64,000 nt of DNA. It comes from Paenibacillus hemerocallicola. GTDB lineage: Bacteria > Bacillota > Bacilli > Paenibacillales > NBRC-103111. Location of the stretch: positions 130,074 through 194,073 of the forward strand of contig NZ_VDCQ01000006.1 in the NCBI RefSeq assembly GCF_006265175.1, given 5' to 3'. Position numbers and translations under genes: made by a program. Every line of letters begins with the position of its first letter. Position 1 is the first letter of the stretch. Shown piece after piece: positions 16,128 to 25,495 of the stretch. Below the pieces are notes generated by a model, which had not been told where the DNA came from, did not search any database, and saw only the letters and a list, made by a program, of their open reading frames with translations.

Positions 16128-18875
16128 GTGAAGTTCAGGTCAAAATTAGTCATCGGATTCGGAACAATGCTTGCACTCATGCTGCTGCTGGCGTACACGG
16201 GTTTAATGTTCTTCCACCAGTTGAACTCCACGTTGAACCGGATCTTGGACGAGAGCTACGTTGGAGTCAAGCTGGCATCCTCGATACGCGGGGAAGTCAA
16301 TTCGATTAACCGGGAAATTACCGCGTATATGCTGGATCGGGATACGGCCGGCAATACAACGCATATGGAGGCGATCGCGGAAAGCCGCCAACGCATTCTT
16401 GGCGATTGGAACCGGCTATCCGGGCTGGAGTCGAAACCGAGCAATTCGGAGACGCTCGCGCAAATCAGCAAGTCGTATGGGGAATTCAACAACGTAGTGG
16501 ACCAGCTGATCCGCCTGACGGAAGAGGGACGCCGGGAAGATGCGCTGGAGTTGTATTACTCGATTTTGGAAAAAAGCCGGGCTTCCTTGTTTGATAACAT
16601 TCGGGAATTCAGCGCCATATACGACCGGGAGATCGAACAAGAGCTGGTCGCATCGGACGAAAGCTATAGAGATATGCTGTTACTGCTCGCCGGATTCGTC
16701 GCGATCCTATTCGCAAGTTCGGTAGCGGTTGCCGTATGGGTATTCCGAGGCGTTACGGCCAGCTTGCGGCGAGTCTCGACCGTAATGGACGGAATATCGG
16801 GCGGGGATACGGATCGGCTTCCGCGAATCAAGGTTGAAGCGGAGGACGAGATCGGCAATATCGCCGGAGCGTACAACCGATTGGCGGAGGCGTTGGAGAA
16901 GCATACGCGGGACGTTCGCGTCTACCAGGCGATGCTCGAGGATCGCAACTGGCGCATGACGAAGTTGGCGGAATTTTCCGCCATGTTTCAGAATGTGAAC
17001 GACGAACGCACCCTTGCCGATACATTTCTGCGGGAAATCGCTCCTGTAACAGGGGCCGGCAGCGGCGCGATATATGCTTGCGGCATTGAGGAGGGGGCAA
17101 CCTCCTTGATGGACAAGCTCGCTTCATACGCGGATAGCGGAGATGATGTCGGAGATGCGCAGATCGAGCCGGGGCAAGGACTTGTCGGGCAATGCGCGTT
17201 GCAGAACAAGACGATTTTGCTGGAGAACGTCCCGTCGACGCATCTCCGCATCCGTTCCGGATTGGGCATATCGCAGCCGTCAAACCTTCTATTGATCCCG
17301 ATTCCTTTCGACGGGAAGGCGATTGCCGTGATCGAATTGGCCTCGCACGGCTTGTTCGACCGTTCGCGGATCGGGTTATTCGAAGAAATTTGCGGACTTT
17401 TCGGCGTAGCCTTGCACAGCGCGTTTGCCTATCGCCAAGTAAGGGATTTGCTGGCGGAATCACAATTGTATACGGAAGAGCTGCAGGCGCAATCCGAGGA
17501 GCTGCAAATGCAGCAGGAAGAGCTGCGGACGTTGAACGAGCAGCTGGAAGAACAGTACAATAAAGCGGACGGCAAAAACAAGGAGCTGGAGACGATTCGC
17601 GAAGCTTTGGAGGAAAAAAACCGCCAAGTGGTTTTGGGCTCCGTCTACAAATCCGAGTTTTTGGCCAATGTTTCCCACGAGCTGAGAACTCCGTTAAACA
17701 GCTTGCTGCTGCTGGCCCAGCTTCTTGCGGACAACAAGCAGGGGAATCTGCTGCCGAAGCAATTGGAATATTTGCGCACGATCCATGCTTCGGGAGCCGA
17801 ACTGCTCCGGTTAATCAACGAAATACTCGATTTGTCCAAAATCGAGTCCGGCAAAGTGGAATTATTGGAGGATTCCGTCGCCGTGTCCGATTTGGCGGAA
17901 GAAATAAAAAACCGCTTCCTGCCTTTCGCCGTGCAGAAAAGGCTTCTTTTGCGAATCGATATTCGGGAGGAGGTGGCTCATGCGCTGCTGCGCACGGATG
18001 TGCAGAAGCTGCAGCAAATATTGAACAACCTGCTTTTCAACGCGATCAAATTTACCGAAGAGGGCGGCGTGACGGTGACGTTTCAGCGCTCGGCGGAAGA
18101 GTGCCAGGAAAGTGCCGAGCGGTTCGAAAGCCGGGAATGCTTGGTCGTTTCGGTTACGGATACGGGCATCGGAATTCCGCGGGAGAAGCAGGATATGATC
18201 TTCGAGGCGTTCCGGCAAGCGGACGGCACGACCAGCCGCAAATACGGGGGAACCGGCCTCGGCCTCTCCATAAGCAAGGAGCTCGCAGCGTTGCTGGGCG
18301 GCACAATAGGACTCGTCAGCGAGGAGGGGAAAGGCAGCACCTTTATGCTGCGGATTCCGTTTACGGAAGCGAACCTATACAAGCGTCACGACGTTCAAAC
18401 GTATGCCGAGAGCGCGGCGGCTTCGGAACCATTTCCCACGTTATCCGGGCAAGCCGTAGCGGACGCTTCGAAGGACAAAGCCGACGATGTCAAAAAGCTC
18501 GAGAACAGAACCGTTCTTCTGGTGGACGACGATATGCGCAACATATTCGCCTTGACGGGCGTGCTCGAGTCGTTCGGAATGAACGTCATTTTTGCGGAGA
18601 ACGGTCGGGAAGGGTTGAAAATGCTGGAGCGTTTCCCCGATACCGATCTCGTGCTGATGGATATTATGATGCCTCAGATGGACGGATACGAAGCGATCAA
18701 AGAAATACGCCAATGCGATGAGAAATACCGCAGCCTGCCGATTATCGCCCTGACGGCCAAAGCGATGAAAGACGACAGGGACAAATGTCTGGAGGCTGGC
18801 GCCAACGACTACATAAGCAAGCCGGTCCGATACGAGCAATTATTGTCTTTGCTAAGAGTATGGCTTCACCGGTAA
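16128..18875 (+). CDS. Hybrid sensor histidine kinase (4HB-HAMP-GAF-HisKA-HATPase-REC)
   Basis: About 915 aa from the GTG at 16128 with GGGAGGCGGG just upstream. Order of parts: TM1 (about 6-28); an extracytoplasmic four-helix-bundle sensor (about 30-180) like those of chemoreceptors; TM2 (182-205); HAMP (206-258); GAF (about 285-440); a Gln/Glu-rich coiled coil (445-510); HisKA with H517 in NVSHELRTP; an ATPase domain with NLLFNAIKFT and the DTGIGIP and GTGLGLSIS loops; and a receiver domain with phosphoacceptor D845 in LMDIMMPQMDGY. It should autophosphorylate and pass phosphate internally. The receiver-first kinase follows 50 nt downstream, and no DNA-binding response regulator is encoded nearby. 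The signal is unknown. Confidence 0.92.
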   Translation: MKFRSKLVIGFGTMLALMLLLAYTGLMFFHQLNSTLNRILDESYVGVKLASSIRGEVNSINREITAYMLDRDTAGNTTHMEAIAESRQRILGDWNRLSGLESKPSNSETLAQISKSYGEFNNVVDQLIRLTEEGRREDALELYYSILEKSRASLFDNIREFSAIYDREIEQELVASDESYRDMLLLLAGFVAILFASSVAVAVWVFRGVTASLRRVSTVMDGISGGDTDRLPRIKVEAEDEIGNIAGAYNRLAEALEKHTRDVRVYQAMLEDRNWRMTKLAEFSAMFQNVNDERTLADTFLREIAPVTGAGSGAIYACGIEEGATSLMDKLASYADSGDDVGDAQIEPGQGLVGQCALQNKTILLENVPSTHLRIRSGLGISQPSNLLLIPIPFDGKAIAVIELASHGLFDRSRIGLFEEICGLFGVALHSAFAYRQVRDLLAESQLYTEELQAQSEELQMQQEELRTLNEQLEEQYNKADGKNKELETIREALEEKNRQVVLGSVYKSEFLANVSHELRTPLNSLLLLAQLLADNKQGNLLPKQLEYLRTIHASGAELLRLINEILDLSKIESGKVELLEDSVAVSDLAEEIKNRFLPFAVQKRLLLRIDIREEVAHALLRTDVQKLQQILNNLLFNAIKFTEEGGVTVTFQRSAEECQESAERFESRECLVVSVTDTGIGIPREKQDMIFEAFRQADGTTSRKYGGTGLGLSISKELAALLGGTIGLVSEEGKGSTFMLRIPFTEANLYKRHDVQTYAESAAASEPFPTLSGQAVADASKDKADDVKKLENRTVLLVDDDMRNIFALTGVLESFGMNVIFAENGREGLKMLERFPDTDLVLMDIMMPQMDGYEAIKEIRQCDEKYRSLPIIALTAKAMKDDRDKCLEAGANDYISKPVRYEQLLSLLRVWLHR

Positions 18876-18925
18876 TTGACGTGTTTAGCATCAGGAAACG
18901 TTTCATAAATGGGGGTAGTGATAAC

Positions 18926-20503
18926 ATGGTCAAAGTATTAGCCGTCGATGACCGGCCGGAAAATTTGCTTGCGCTGGAGGGGGTGCTGGCATCTTCATCC
19001 TATGAAGTCGTCTCGCTCCGATCGGGCGAGGACGCGTTGCGCTATTTGCTTCGCGAAGATATCGGCGATTTGGCCGTCATTTTGATGGATGTCCAGATGC
19101 CCGGATTGAACGGATTTCAGACGGTGGAGCTGATTAAGCAGAGAGAAAGATGCCAGGACATTCCCGTTATTTTCGTAACCGCGATCAGCACTTCCTCGGA
19201 GCATGTGCGCCAAGGGTATGACGCGGGCTCCATCGACTATTTGTTCAAGCCGATCGATCCGGATTTGTTAAGAATGAAAGTTGGCGCATTTGTGAAGCTT
19301 CACCGTTATTACCGGAAGACGATCGAACAGGGGGAAATGCTGAGAAAGCGGACATCGGAGCTGGAGGATTCCAACCGCAGGTTTGCGGAAACGGACGCCT
19401 TGCTAAAAGACCAGAACGAGAAGCTGGAGTCGATCGTGGAGGAGCGCACGAAGGAGCTACTCGTCTCTAATATCAGGCTGCTCCGATCGCAGGAGCGGTT
19501 CAAGAAAATGTTCATGTCCAGCCCGTGCCTGATTTCGATCCGGCGGTTGAGCGACCTCGCTTATATAGACGTTAATGAAAGCTGGAACAATTTTACGGGG
19601 TACGGAGAAGACTCGATCGGAGATTGCTCGAATTTGCTGCAAATGTCGCTGGAATCCGAGGGGGGGACGGAGTTTTTCCGCGATCGGCCTATGCGCAACG
19701 TGAAAGTAAACTATAGGACGAAGACGGAAGAATGGAGAGACGGTCTTCTTTCCACGGAAATCATCGACATCGAAGGGGAGAAATGCTTGCTCGAAGTTAT
19801 CGTGGACGTAACCGAGAAAGTCCGGTACGAGAAGGAGATGACCCGCCTGTCCGAGCTGAATCTGGTCGGGGAGATGGCGGCCGGAATCGCTCACGAAATC
19901 CGCAATCCGATGACGACGATACGCGGTTTTTTGCAGCTATCCCAAAACGCCGGGGGGCGGATGGACAAGGAGCATGTCGATATGATGCTGGAGGAGCTGG
20001 ACCGGGCGAACAGCATTATTACCGAGTATTTGTCGCTCGCCAAAAACAAGCAATCGGACAGGCGTCCGACGTCGCTGAATCGTCTGCTCGATTCGCTCTA
20101 TCCGTTGATCCAGGCCGAAGCGATGATGTCCGGCAAGCGCGTGCAGATGGAGTTCGGGGATTGCGGCGATATTGCCATCGACGAGAAGGAAATCCGCCAG
20201 TTCATTCTGAACATGTCGTTAAACGGACTTGAAGCGATGTCCCCGGGTGGAGTACTGACGATTCGCACGGAGTCTGTCGACAAATTCGTCATCTTGCGCA
20301 TCATCGACCAAGGCTCCGGAATCAGTAAAGAAAATTTGGAGAAGCTCGGACGTCCCTTCTTTACGACGAAAGAACAGGGAACCGGCTTGGGCTTGGCAGT
20401 CTGCTACAGCATTGCGGCCCGGCATCGGGCGGCGATCGAGGTCGACAGCGGACCCGGCGGGACTGCATTCGCCATCCATTTCAACGCGTCGGACGAGCAC
20501 TGA
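18926..20503 (+). CDS. Receiver-first sensor histidine kinase (REC-PAS-HisKA-HATPase)
   Basis: About 525 aa starting at the ATG at 18926 (MVKVLAVDDRPENLLAL) behind GGGGGTAGTG. An N-terminal receiver domain (1-120; phosphoacceptor D55 in LMDVQMPGLNGF) leads through a coiled coil (about 135-190) to a PAS domain (about 190-310). A HisKA follows with H323 in AGIAHEIRNPMTTIRGFLQL, then an ATPase domain (LNMSLNGLEAMSPGG, DQGSGI, GTGLGLAV). The HisKA and ATPase parts resemble the sporulation kinases of Bacillus (KinA-KinE type). No membrane segment, so cytosolic. With the hybrid kinase upstream it looks like a relay in which phosphate or conformational state of D55 tunes this kinase. The stop codon sits in the loop of a terminator hairpin. 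Confidence 0.9.
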   Translation: MVKVLAVDDRPENLLALEGVLASSSYEVVSLRSGEDALRYLLREDIGDLAVILMDVQMPGLNGFQTVELIKQRERCQDIPVIFVTAISTSSEHVRQGYDAGSIDYLFKPIDPDLLRMKVGAFVKLHRYYRKTIEQGEMLRKRTSELEDSNRRFAETDALLKDQNEKLESIVEERTKELLVSNIRLLRSQERFKKMFMSSPCLISIRRLSDLAYIDVNESWNNFTGYGEDSIGDCSNLLQMSLESEGGTEFFRDRPMRNVKVNYRTKTEEWRDGLLSTEIIDIEGEKCLLEVIVDVTEKVRYEKEMTRLSELNLVGEMAAGIAHEIRNPMTTIRGFLQLSQNAGGRMDKEHVDMMLEELDRANSIITEYLSLAKNKQSDRRPTSLNRLLDSLYPLIQAEAMMSGKRVQMEFGDCGDIAIDEKEIRQFILNMSLNGLEAMSPGGVLTIRTESVDKFVILRIIDQGSGISKENLEKLGRPFFTTKEQGTGLGLAVCYSIAARHRAAIEVDSGPGGTAFAIHFNASDEH

Positions 20504-20519
20504 TCGTCCGACGCCCTTT
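20486..20519 (+). terminator. Rho-independent terminator overlapping the kinase stop codon
   Basis: Perfect 11-bp stem GCGTCGGACGA (20486-20496) with TCGTCCGACGC (20504-20514) and a 7-nt loop that includes the TGA stop, followed by CCTTTTGTT. It separates the convergent kinase and AraC genes, whose ends are only 18 nt apart. Confidence 0.75.
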
Positions 20520-20521
20520 TG

Positions 20522-21436
20522 TTACATGCGCGCCTTCATCGTTTTCAAATATTCGGAAGGAGCCATGCCCGTCGCTTTTTTGAACTGGCGCGAAAAATAA
20601 TGGATGCTCGAATAGCCGAGACTTTCCGCGATTTCCGTCACGTTGCACGTTTCCTCGCGTATATGCTGCTTGGCCCGTTCGATGCGCAGCTTGCCGATAT
20701 ATTCCGTAATACCGCAGCCGGTATGCTCGCGGAAAACGGCTCGCAGATGTGTCTTGCTCAGGGCGAATTCCGTGCAAACGCTGTCAAGCGTCGGGTGCTC
20801 CAGCAGGTGTTCGTCCAAATATTCGACGATGCGCCCGATCAGATCGCGCTGCCCCTTTTCCTTCGTAATCGAAGACAGCTTCGGATTGATCGCCCGTTCC
20901 CGGTTGTTGCGGATCAGCTGGATGAGCAGCCCTTCCAAATACATTTTGATCAGCTGCTCCGAGCCGAATTCCGGTTTTTCCTTTCGCGTAAGCGGGTGCG
21001 TCGGCTTTTCCGGCTTTGGCCCCGCATAAGGCCTCGCCACCGGAAGCTCGAACAGCTTGTTCCCTTCGTCGATCAGCTGCGACAGCAGCTCGCGCTCCCC
21101 GTTGCCGAGCCGCAGCGCCTTATGGGTGAAAAACTTCATCGCTTCGGATTGGCAGTCGAACGCGACGATGAAGATGTTCGGAGGCGTTTTCTGGTTGCAT
21201 CTCAAGCTGTGGAACTCATTCGGCGAATAAAATACGATTTCCCCTTGCTTCAGATGAAACGTGCTGTAATCGGTCGAGATTTCCACCTCTCCCTTGTCCA
21301 CGTACAAAAACTCCCAGAAATCATGCTTCTCTCCGCCGTATACGTAATCTTTATTCAGCTCGCTGTAATGGAACGAATATATTTTGTCGATGGATATTTG
21401 TTCCTTGAGCACAATATACCGGTATCGCGTTTCCAT
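20522..21436 (-). CDS. AraC family transcriptional regulator with cupin sensor (cluster B)
   Basis: 304 aa. The N-terminal cupin-like domain (about 20-120) carries HDFWEFLYVDKGEVEI and LKQGEIVFYSPNEFHSLRC, typical of sugar-responsive AraC proteins of Paenibacillus. The C-terminal double helix-turn-helix (about 205-304) includes TLDSVCTEFALSKTHLRAVFRE and SLGYSSIHYFSRQFKKATGMAPSEY. GAAGGATGGGG precedes the ATG. The gene is divergent from the Gfo/Idh/MocA operon starting at 21630, across a 193-nt gap that must hold both promoters, so it is the natural regulator of that operon. I found no convincing operator repeat in the gap. Confidence 0.9.
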   Translation of the reverse strand: METRYRYIVLKEQISIDKIYSFHYSELNKDYVYGGEKHDFWEFLYVDKGEVEISTDYSTFHLKQGEIVFYSPNEFHSLRCNQKTPPNIFIVAFDCQSEAMKFFTHKALRLGNGERELLSQLIDEGNKLFELPVARPYAGPKPEKPTHPLTRKEKPEFGSEQLIKMYLEGLLIQLIRNNRERAINPKLSSITKEKGQRDLIGRIVEYLDEHLLEHPTLDSVCTEFALSKTHLRAVFREHTGCGITEYIGKLRIERAKQHIREETCNVTEIAESLGYSSIHYFSRQFKKATGMAPSEYLKTMKARM

Positions 21437-21629
21437 GACTCCCCATCCTTCTTTCGAAAGCTTGTCATAAACTCATCGTAAGCGCATCGGACTATCGTGT
21501 CAATAAAGTGCAAACAGAAGGACAAAAATGCAAATTTCACATCGTTTAAGCCAAAGATTTCGAACTCCTATCCCCGGTATGATAACGGTAGAAAAACGAT
21601 TTCGAACCAAATGGAGGAGATGGATTGCT

Positions 21630-22616
21630 ATGAATAAAATTCGCACGGCCGTAGTCGGCCTGAACATGGGACTCGCTCACGCTTACGCCTACAAATTGGC
21701 GGAGCGCTCGGAGCTGCGCTGGGTTGTCGATCTGGACGAAGAGAAAGCGAAGAAGGTGGCCGAAGAGCTTGGCTGCAACTACACGACCGATTGGACGAAA
21801 ATTCTCGACGACGTCGATGCGGTCAGCTTGTGTACGCCCCATCATTTGCACGCGTCCCAGTCGCTTACGGCCATTGCCGCCGGCAAGCATGTGCTTCTCG
21901 AGAAACCGCTCGCCAACTCCGAAGAGGATTGCCTGAGCGTAGTACGCGCGGCCGAACAAAATAACGTTACGTTGATGCTCGCCTTCGTCGTACGCTTCTT
22001 GCCGGCGATCCGCAAGCTGAAGGAAGCGGTGGACAGCGGCAAATACGGCGTACCGATCAGCGCCCAAGGCTGGGTCGAGGCATTCCTGAATCCGGCGCCG
22101 GGCACTTGGTTCGCCAGCAAGGAAAAGCTTGGCGGGGGCTGCTTGTTCAGTCACGGCTGTCACTACATCGATATTTTGCTTTATTTGCTTGGCGAGCCGA
22201 ACCGGGTATCCCATTTCGGAACGCGCGTAGGCACCGAGTGGATGGAAGGCGAAGGCACGTCGCACGGCATTATCGAGTTCAAGAGCGGCGCGCTCGGCCA
22301 TCTTGTCACGAGTTGGGGAATGAAATACAAGAAACCGCCGGCCAAATTCCATATCCATATGACGGAAGGCTTCCTCGAGCTGGATAACAGCATGTGGAAG
22401 GTGACGGCGATTTCCAAGGACGGAACCGAAACGCTGTACGAGCGTCCGCCGGAATATCCGAATCGCCAAGGGCAAAACGTGCTGTTCGAGATCGAGCATT
22501 TCCTGGAAAGCATCGCGAACGGCACGCGTCCCGAAACGGACGGCTACGAAATTTTGAAATCGCACCGGACGATTTGGGCGATGTACGGAAGCCAAGGAGT
22601 ACCCGTTACGGTTTAA
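21630..22616 (+). CDS. Gfo/Idh/MocA family oxidoreductase (cluster B, first)
   Basis: 328 aa from the ATG at 21630 behind GGAGGAGATGG; the frame is open to 21528 but that part lacks a ribosome site. The nucleotide-binding loop is GLNMGLAHAYA, a variant of GxGxxG, followed by CTPHHLHA and a normal EKPL. The catalytic-site segment is FSHGCHYIDILLYL, similar to the FSHGSHDYDLL of the next gene, so the two belong to the same sub-branch. This suggests they oxidise and reduce related keto sugars or cyclitols. There is no signal peptide. It is the first gene of an operon divergent from an AraC regulator; the second dehydrogenase follows after 26 nt. Confidence 0.9.
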   Translation: MNKIRTAVVGLNMGLAHAYAYKLAERSELRWVVDLDEEKAKKVAEELGCNYTTDWTKILDDVDAVSLCTPHHLHASQSLTAIAAGKHVLLEKPLANSEEDCLSVVRAAEQNNVTLMLAFVVRFLPAIRKLKEAVDSGKYGVPISAQGWVEAFLNPAPGTWFASKEKLGGGCLFSHGCHYIDILLYLLGEPNRVSHFGTRVGTEWMEGEGTSHGIIEFKSGALGHLVTSWGMKYKKPPAKFHIHMTEGFLELDNSMWKVTAISKDGTETLYERPPEYPNRQGQNVLFEIEHFLESIANGTRPETDGYEILKSHRTIWAMYGSQGVPVTV

Positions 22617-22642
22617 CCGATTGAAGAAAGGAGGAAGTTTGC

Positions 22643-23695
22643 ATGAAGACGATTAAAGTAGGGATTATCGGGTGCGGCCTAATGGGCTCTCTCCATGCTC
22701 GCACTTTGCATACATTGCCCGGCGTAACTGTCGCCGCGGTGCAAAACCGGTCGAGGGAAAAAGCGGAATCGCTCGCCGCCGAGGTCGGAGCGACCGTGTA
22801 CGATTCGTATGAAGCTTTGCTGGAACAAGATTTGGATGCGGTATGGGTTGCGACTCCGGACCATTTGCACGTGGATGCCTCCAAGAAAGTGCTGGAATCC
22901 GGCAAGCATCTGTTTCTGGAAAAAGCGCTCGCTACCTCGGTAGCCGACGGAGCAGAGATCGTGGCCGCAGGCGCCGCGCATCCGGAATTGAAATCGATGG
23001 TCGCCTACCCGCTGCGCTTCTCTCCCGCATTCCGGGCGATGAAGGAAACGGTATCGCGCGGCGATGCGGGCAAGCCGATCCAGGCTTGGTCGATGCGCAC
23101 CCATTTCCTCGATCCGAACCAGCGCGTGTACGACAAATACCGCGATCATTATTACGACACTCCGAGCTGGTACTTTTCCGACGAAATCGCCAAAGGACCG
23201 ATCTTCTCGCACGGTTCCCACGATTACGACCTGCTTACGTGGATGTGCGGAGAAGTCGAGTCGGTATTCGCATACGGCGGCACCTACCTGCTTCCTCCGG
23301 GAAGCGTAGCCGACGCCTTCACCGTATCGCTGCGCTTTGCGAACGGAGGAATCGGACAGGTCAGCACGCCTTGGGTGACCCGGGTAGAGTATGACATGAC
23401 CGGAGTAGCGACGGAAAACTTGACCGTAGTGAACAACAACGGCCAACTGCTCGTGAAGGACGACAACGGTCCGGAACGCAAAACGTCGTTCTCCGACAAC
23501 GATATGTGGGTCCGCCTGAACGGCCACTTTATCGATTGCATTCGCGAAAACAAACAGCCGCTCATCTCTCTCGAGGATGGCCTGCGCGTAATCGCCGTAT
23601 CGGAAGCGGCGTACCGTTCGCTGAAGGAACGCCGCGAGGTGGCGGTAGACTATTCCGCGCTGCGCAGCGCGGCACGGACAGGCGGCGGGGTATGA
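22643..23695 (+). CDS. Gfo/Idh/MocA family oxidoreductase (cluster B, second)
   Basis: 350 aa with an excellent GAAAGGAGG ribosome site. The Rossmann loop is canonical (GIIGCGLMGSLHA), then VATPDHLHV, but the EKP motif reads EKA (FLEKALATS), as the first cluster A dehydrogenase reads EKV. The catalytic segment is IFSHGSHDYDLLTWM. A conserved Arg/Trp-rich substrate region (SMRTHFLDPNQRVYDKYRDHYYDTPSWYF) follows around residues 145-180. It is likely to act with the preceding dehydrogenase on the same substrate, in an oxidation and reduction pair. The isomerase gene begins 2 nt after its stop, so the proteins are made together. The substrate cannot be read from sequence. Confidence 0.9.
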   Translation: MKTIKVGIIGCGLMGSLHARTLHTLPGVTVAAVQNRSREKAESLAAEVGATVYDSYEALLEQDLDAVWVATPDHLHVDASKKVLESGKHLFLEKALATSVADGAEIVAAGAAHPELKSMVAYPLRFSPAFRAMKETVSRGDAGKPIQAWSMRTHFLDPNQRVYDKYRDHYYDTPSWYFSDEIAKGPIFSHGSHDYDLLTWMCGEVESVFAYGGTYLLPPGSVADAFTVSLRFANGGIGQVSTPWVTRVEYDMTGVATENLTVVNNNGQLLVKDDNGPERKTSFSDNDMWVRLNGHFIDCIRENKQPLISLEDGLRVIAVSEAAYRSLKERREVAVDYSALRSAARTGGGV

Positions 23696-23697
23696 CT

Positions 23698-24564
23698 ATG
23701 AAACCGACAATCAAGCTGGCGTGCATGAGCTGGATCTATATGAAACATCCGTTCGAGCGGGCATTGGAATCGATCGCGGCTACCGGATACAAATACGTAT
23801 CGTTCGGCTTGCCTCACGAAGGCAAGCCCGCATTCGAGGACGGAGTGGAAGGGGAAGCGGAGCGCATTTCCGGTCTGCTCCGGCAGTACGGGCTCAAGCC
23901 CGTATCGCTCGTCAGCACGAATGTGCTGGCGCCGAGCCAGCCGATCGAGAAGGCGATCGAACGACTCGATTTCGCCAAAGCGATCGGTGTCGAAGAGCTT
24001 CTGTCGCTCGGCACGACAAGCTACACCCGTTTTCCCGACGAGCCGAAGAGCGAAGAAGAAATGAAGCCGATCAACGAGGCGTTTGCCGAGAAATACCGGC
24101 GGATCGGCGAGGAAGCAGGGAAACGCGGCATCGTCGTATCGATCAAGCCGCATACGGGCAATACCGCGACGGCTTCGGTCATTGCGGATACTTTGCGGAC
24201 GATCGGGTCGCCGTATGTTGTAGGCAGCTACGATCCCGGGAACGTACGGTTCTACGAAGGCATCGAGCCGCATGAAGATTTTCCCGCAATCGCGTCGCAA
24301 ACCGTATCGATGGTAGCGAAAGACCATGGCGGCAAGCGTGCGGCGATGGACTTCCCGATTCCCGGCGAAGGCGATGTCGATTTCGCGTCCATATTCGCCA
24401 CGCTGCGAGCCGTCAATTTCGCCGGACCGGTCATCGTCGAGCGTTTGGACGGGGCAAACGGGGCGTTCAGCGCAAACAGTCCGATCGAAGTGCTGGATGA
24501 GCGGGTGAAAGCGGCGCGCATCAATCTGGAGCGCTTGCTCGCGGAGGCGGGCTTCGAAGTGTAA
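23698..24564 (+). CDS. Sugar phosphate isomerase/epimerase family TIM-barrel protein
   Basis: About 288 aa of the xylose isomerase-like / AP-endonuclease 2 TIM-barrel superfamily. I take the ATG at 23698, since GGCGGCGGGG ends about 7 nt before it; an ATG at 23692 overlapping the previous stop is the alternative. Metal-ligand motifs typical of the fold are visible: VSIKPHTGN (with His), VGSYDPGNVRFYEG (Asp), MVAKDHGG and the terminal EVLDERV region. Members include inosose dehydratase, 3-keto-glycoside C-deglycosylases and tagatose epimerases. The dehydrogenase neighbours make a role on keto-sugars or cyclitols likely, but this is inference. A GNAT gene follows after 25 nt with its own strong ribosome site. 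Confidence 0.87.
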   Translation: MKPTIKLACMSWIYMKHPFERALESIAATGYKYVSFGLPHEGKPAFEDGVEGEAERISGLLRQYGLKPVSLVSTNVLAPSQPIEKAIERLDFAKAIGVEELLSLGTTSYTRFPDEPKSEEEMKPINEAFAEKYRRIGEEAGKRGIVVSIKPHTGNTATASVIADTLRTIGSPYVVGSYDPGNVRFYEGIEPHEDFPAIASQTVSMVAKDHGGKRAAMDFPIPGEGDVDFASIFATLRAVNFAGPVIVERLDGANGAFSANSPIEVLDERVKAARINLERLLAEAGFEV

Positions 24565-24589
24565 AGCATAATATAAGGAGGTAGGCGCA

Positions 24590-25495
24590 TTGGGATCTCC
24601 TGAACGACAAAACGTTGAAATACGGCGTTTGGCGGACTGTACGTTCCGACAGGCGGTCGAGCTGTGGAACCTGGGGTTTGCCGGTTATTACTCCGATATG
24701 TCGACGACGATGGAGAAATTTGTGCCGAGACTGGGGCGGGAATCGATCCGCCCCGACCTCTCGATTGCGGTCTTCGTGGACGGCGAACCGGCCGGTTTTG
24801 TGCTGGTGGCCTTAAAAACGGTAGAAGGCGTCGGCATCGCTTGGAACGGCGGAACGGGAGTAAGCCCGAACCATCGGGGCAAAGGATTGGCAAAGCTGCT
24901 TATGCGGGAAGCGATCCAGGCCATGAGGGAAAGCGGGGCGGCCACAGGGCTGTTGGAGGTCGTCCAGAAAAACGCGGGGGCGATCGCCGCATATGAAAGC
25001 TCGGGATTCCGGATTTGTGACGGATTGATCGGGGCGAAGCGGACCGGAGCATTCACCGTCAACGATTTGCCGGGCGGCGTCTCCGACGATTACCGGATCG
25101 GGCGGATGAAACCGAATCAATTGGCCAAGCTGTCCTTTTTCCGTCATGAGACCGCCTGGTCGGCGGCTTGGTACAATCAAAAAGAAGCCGAGGGCATTGT
25201 CGTGACCGACAAGGAAGATGCCGTCGGCGCCTATGCGCTTGTCCGGAAATCGTACGCCGATAGCGGCAAGCTGCAAGGCATTACGCTGTATCAATGCGCC
25301 GCGGATCGTTCGAGAACCGATGCGCTTCCTATGCTCCACGCGGCTCTTGCGGCCGCGTTCGCTCCGTTCGGGGAAGATTGCACGAGAGTGACGGACAATT
25401 TGTCGATGGCCGATCCGGCCATATCGGAGTGGCTGGAGGCGGCCGGATTCGAGAAGGTATATACGCAGCATTTGATGATCGTTCAGCTTAACTGA
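24590..25495 (+). CDS. GNAT family N-acetyltransferase
   Basis: 301 aa starting at TTG 24590 with a perfect AAGGAGGT 7 nt upstream. The first half is a standard GNAT acetyl-CoA-binding domain: GTGVSPNHRGKGLAKLLMREA (residues 85-105, the R/Q-x-x-G-x-G/A type loop) and NAGAIAAYESSGF. The second half (about 150-300) is a degenerate second GNAT-like domain, also seen in other Paenibacillus double-domain proteins, ending FEKVYTQHLMIVQLN. It may acetylate an amino group on the sugar handled by the cluster or on an unrelated amine; nothing in the sequence decides this. The gap after it to the hydrolase is 122 nt with no visible terminator. Confidence 0.85.
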   Translation: MGSPERQNVEIRRLADCTFRQAVELWNLGFAGYYSDMSTTMEKFVPRLGRESIRPDLSIAVFVDGEPAGFVLVALKTVEGVGIAWNGGTGVSPNHRGKGLAKLLMREAIQAMRESGAATGLLEVVQKNAGAIAAYESSGFRICDGLIGAKRTGAFTVNDLPGGVSDDYRIGRMKPNQLAKLSFFRHETAWSAAWYNQKEAEGIVVTDKEDAVGAYALVRKSYADSGKLQGITLYQCAADRSRTDALPMLHAALAAAFAPFGEDCTRVTDNLSMADPAISEWLEAAGFEKVYTQHLMIVQLN

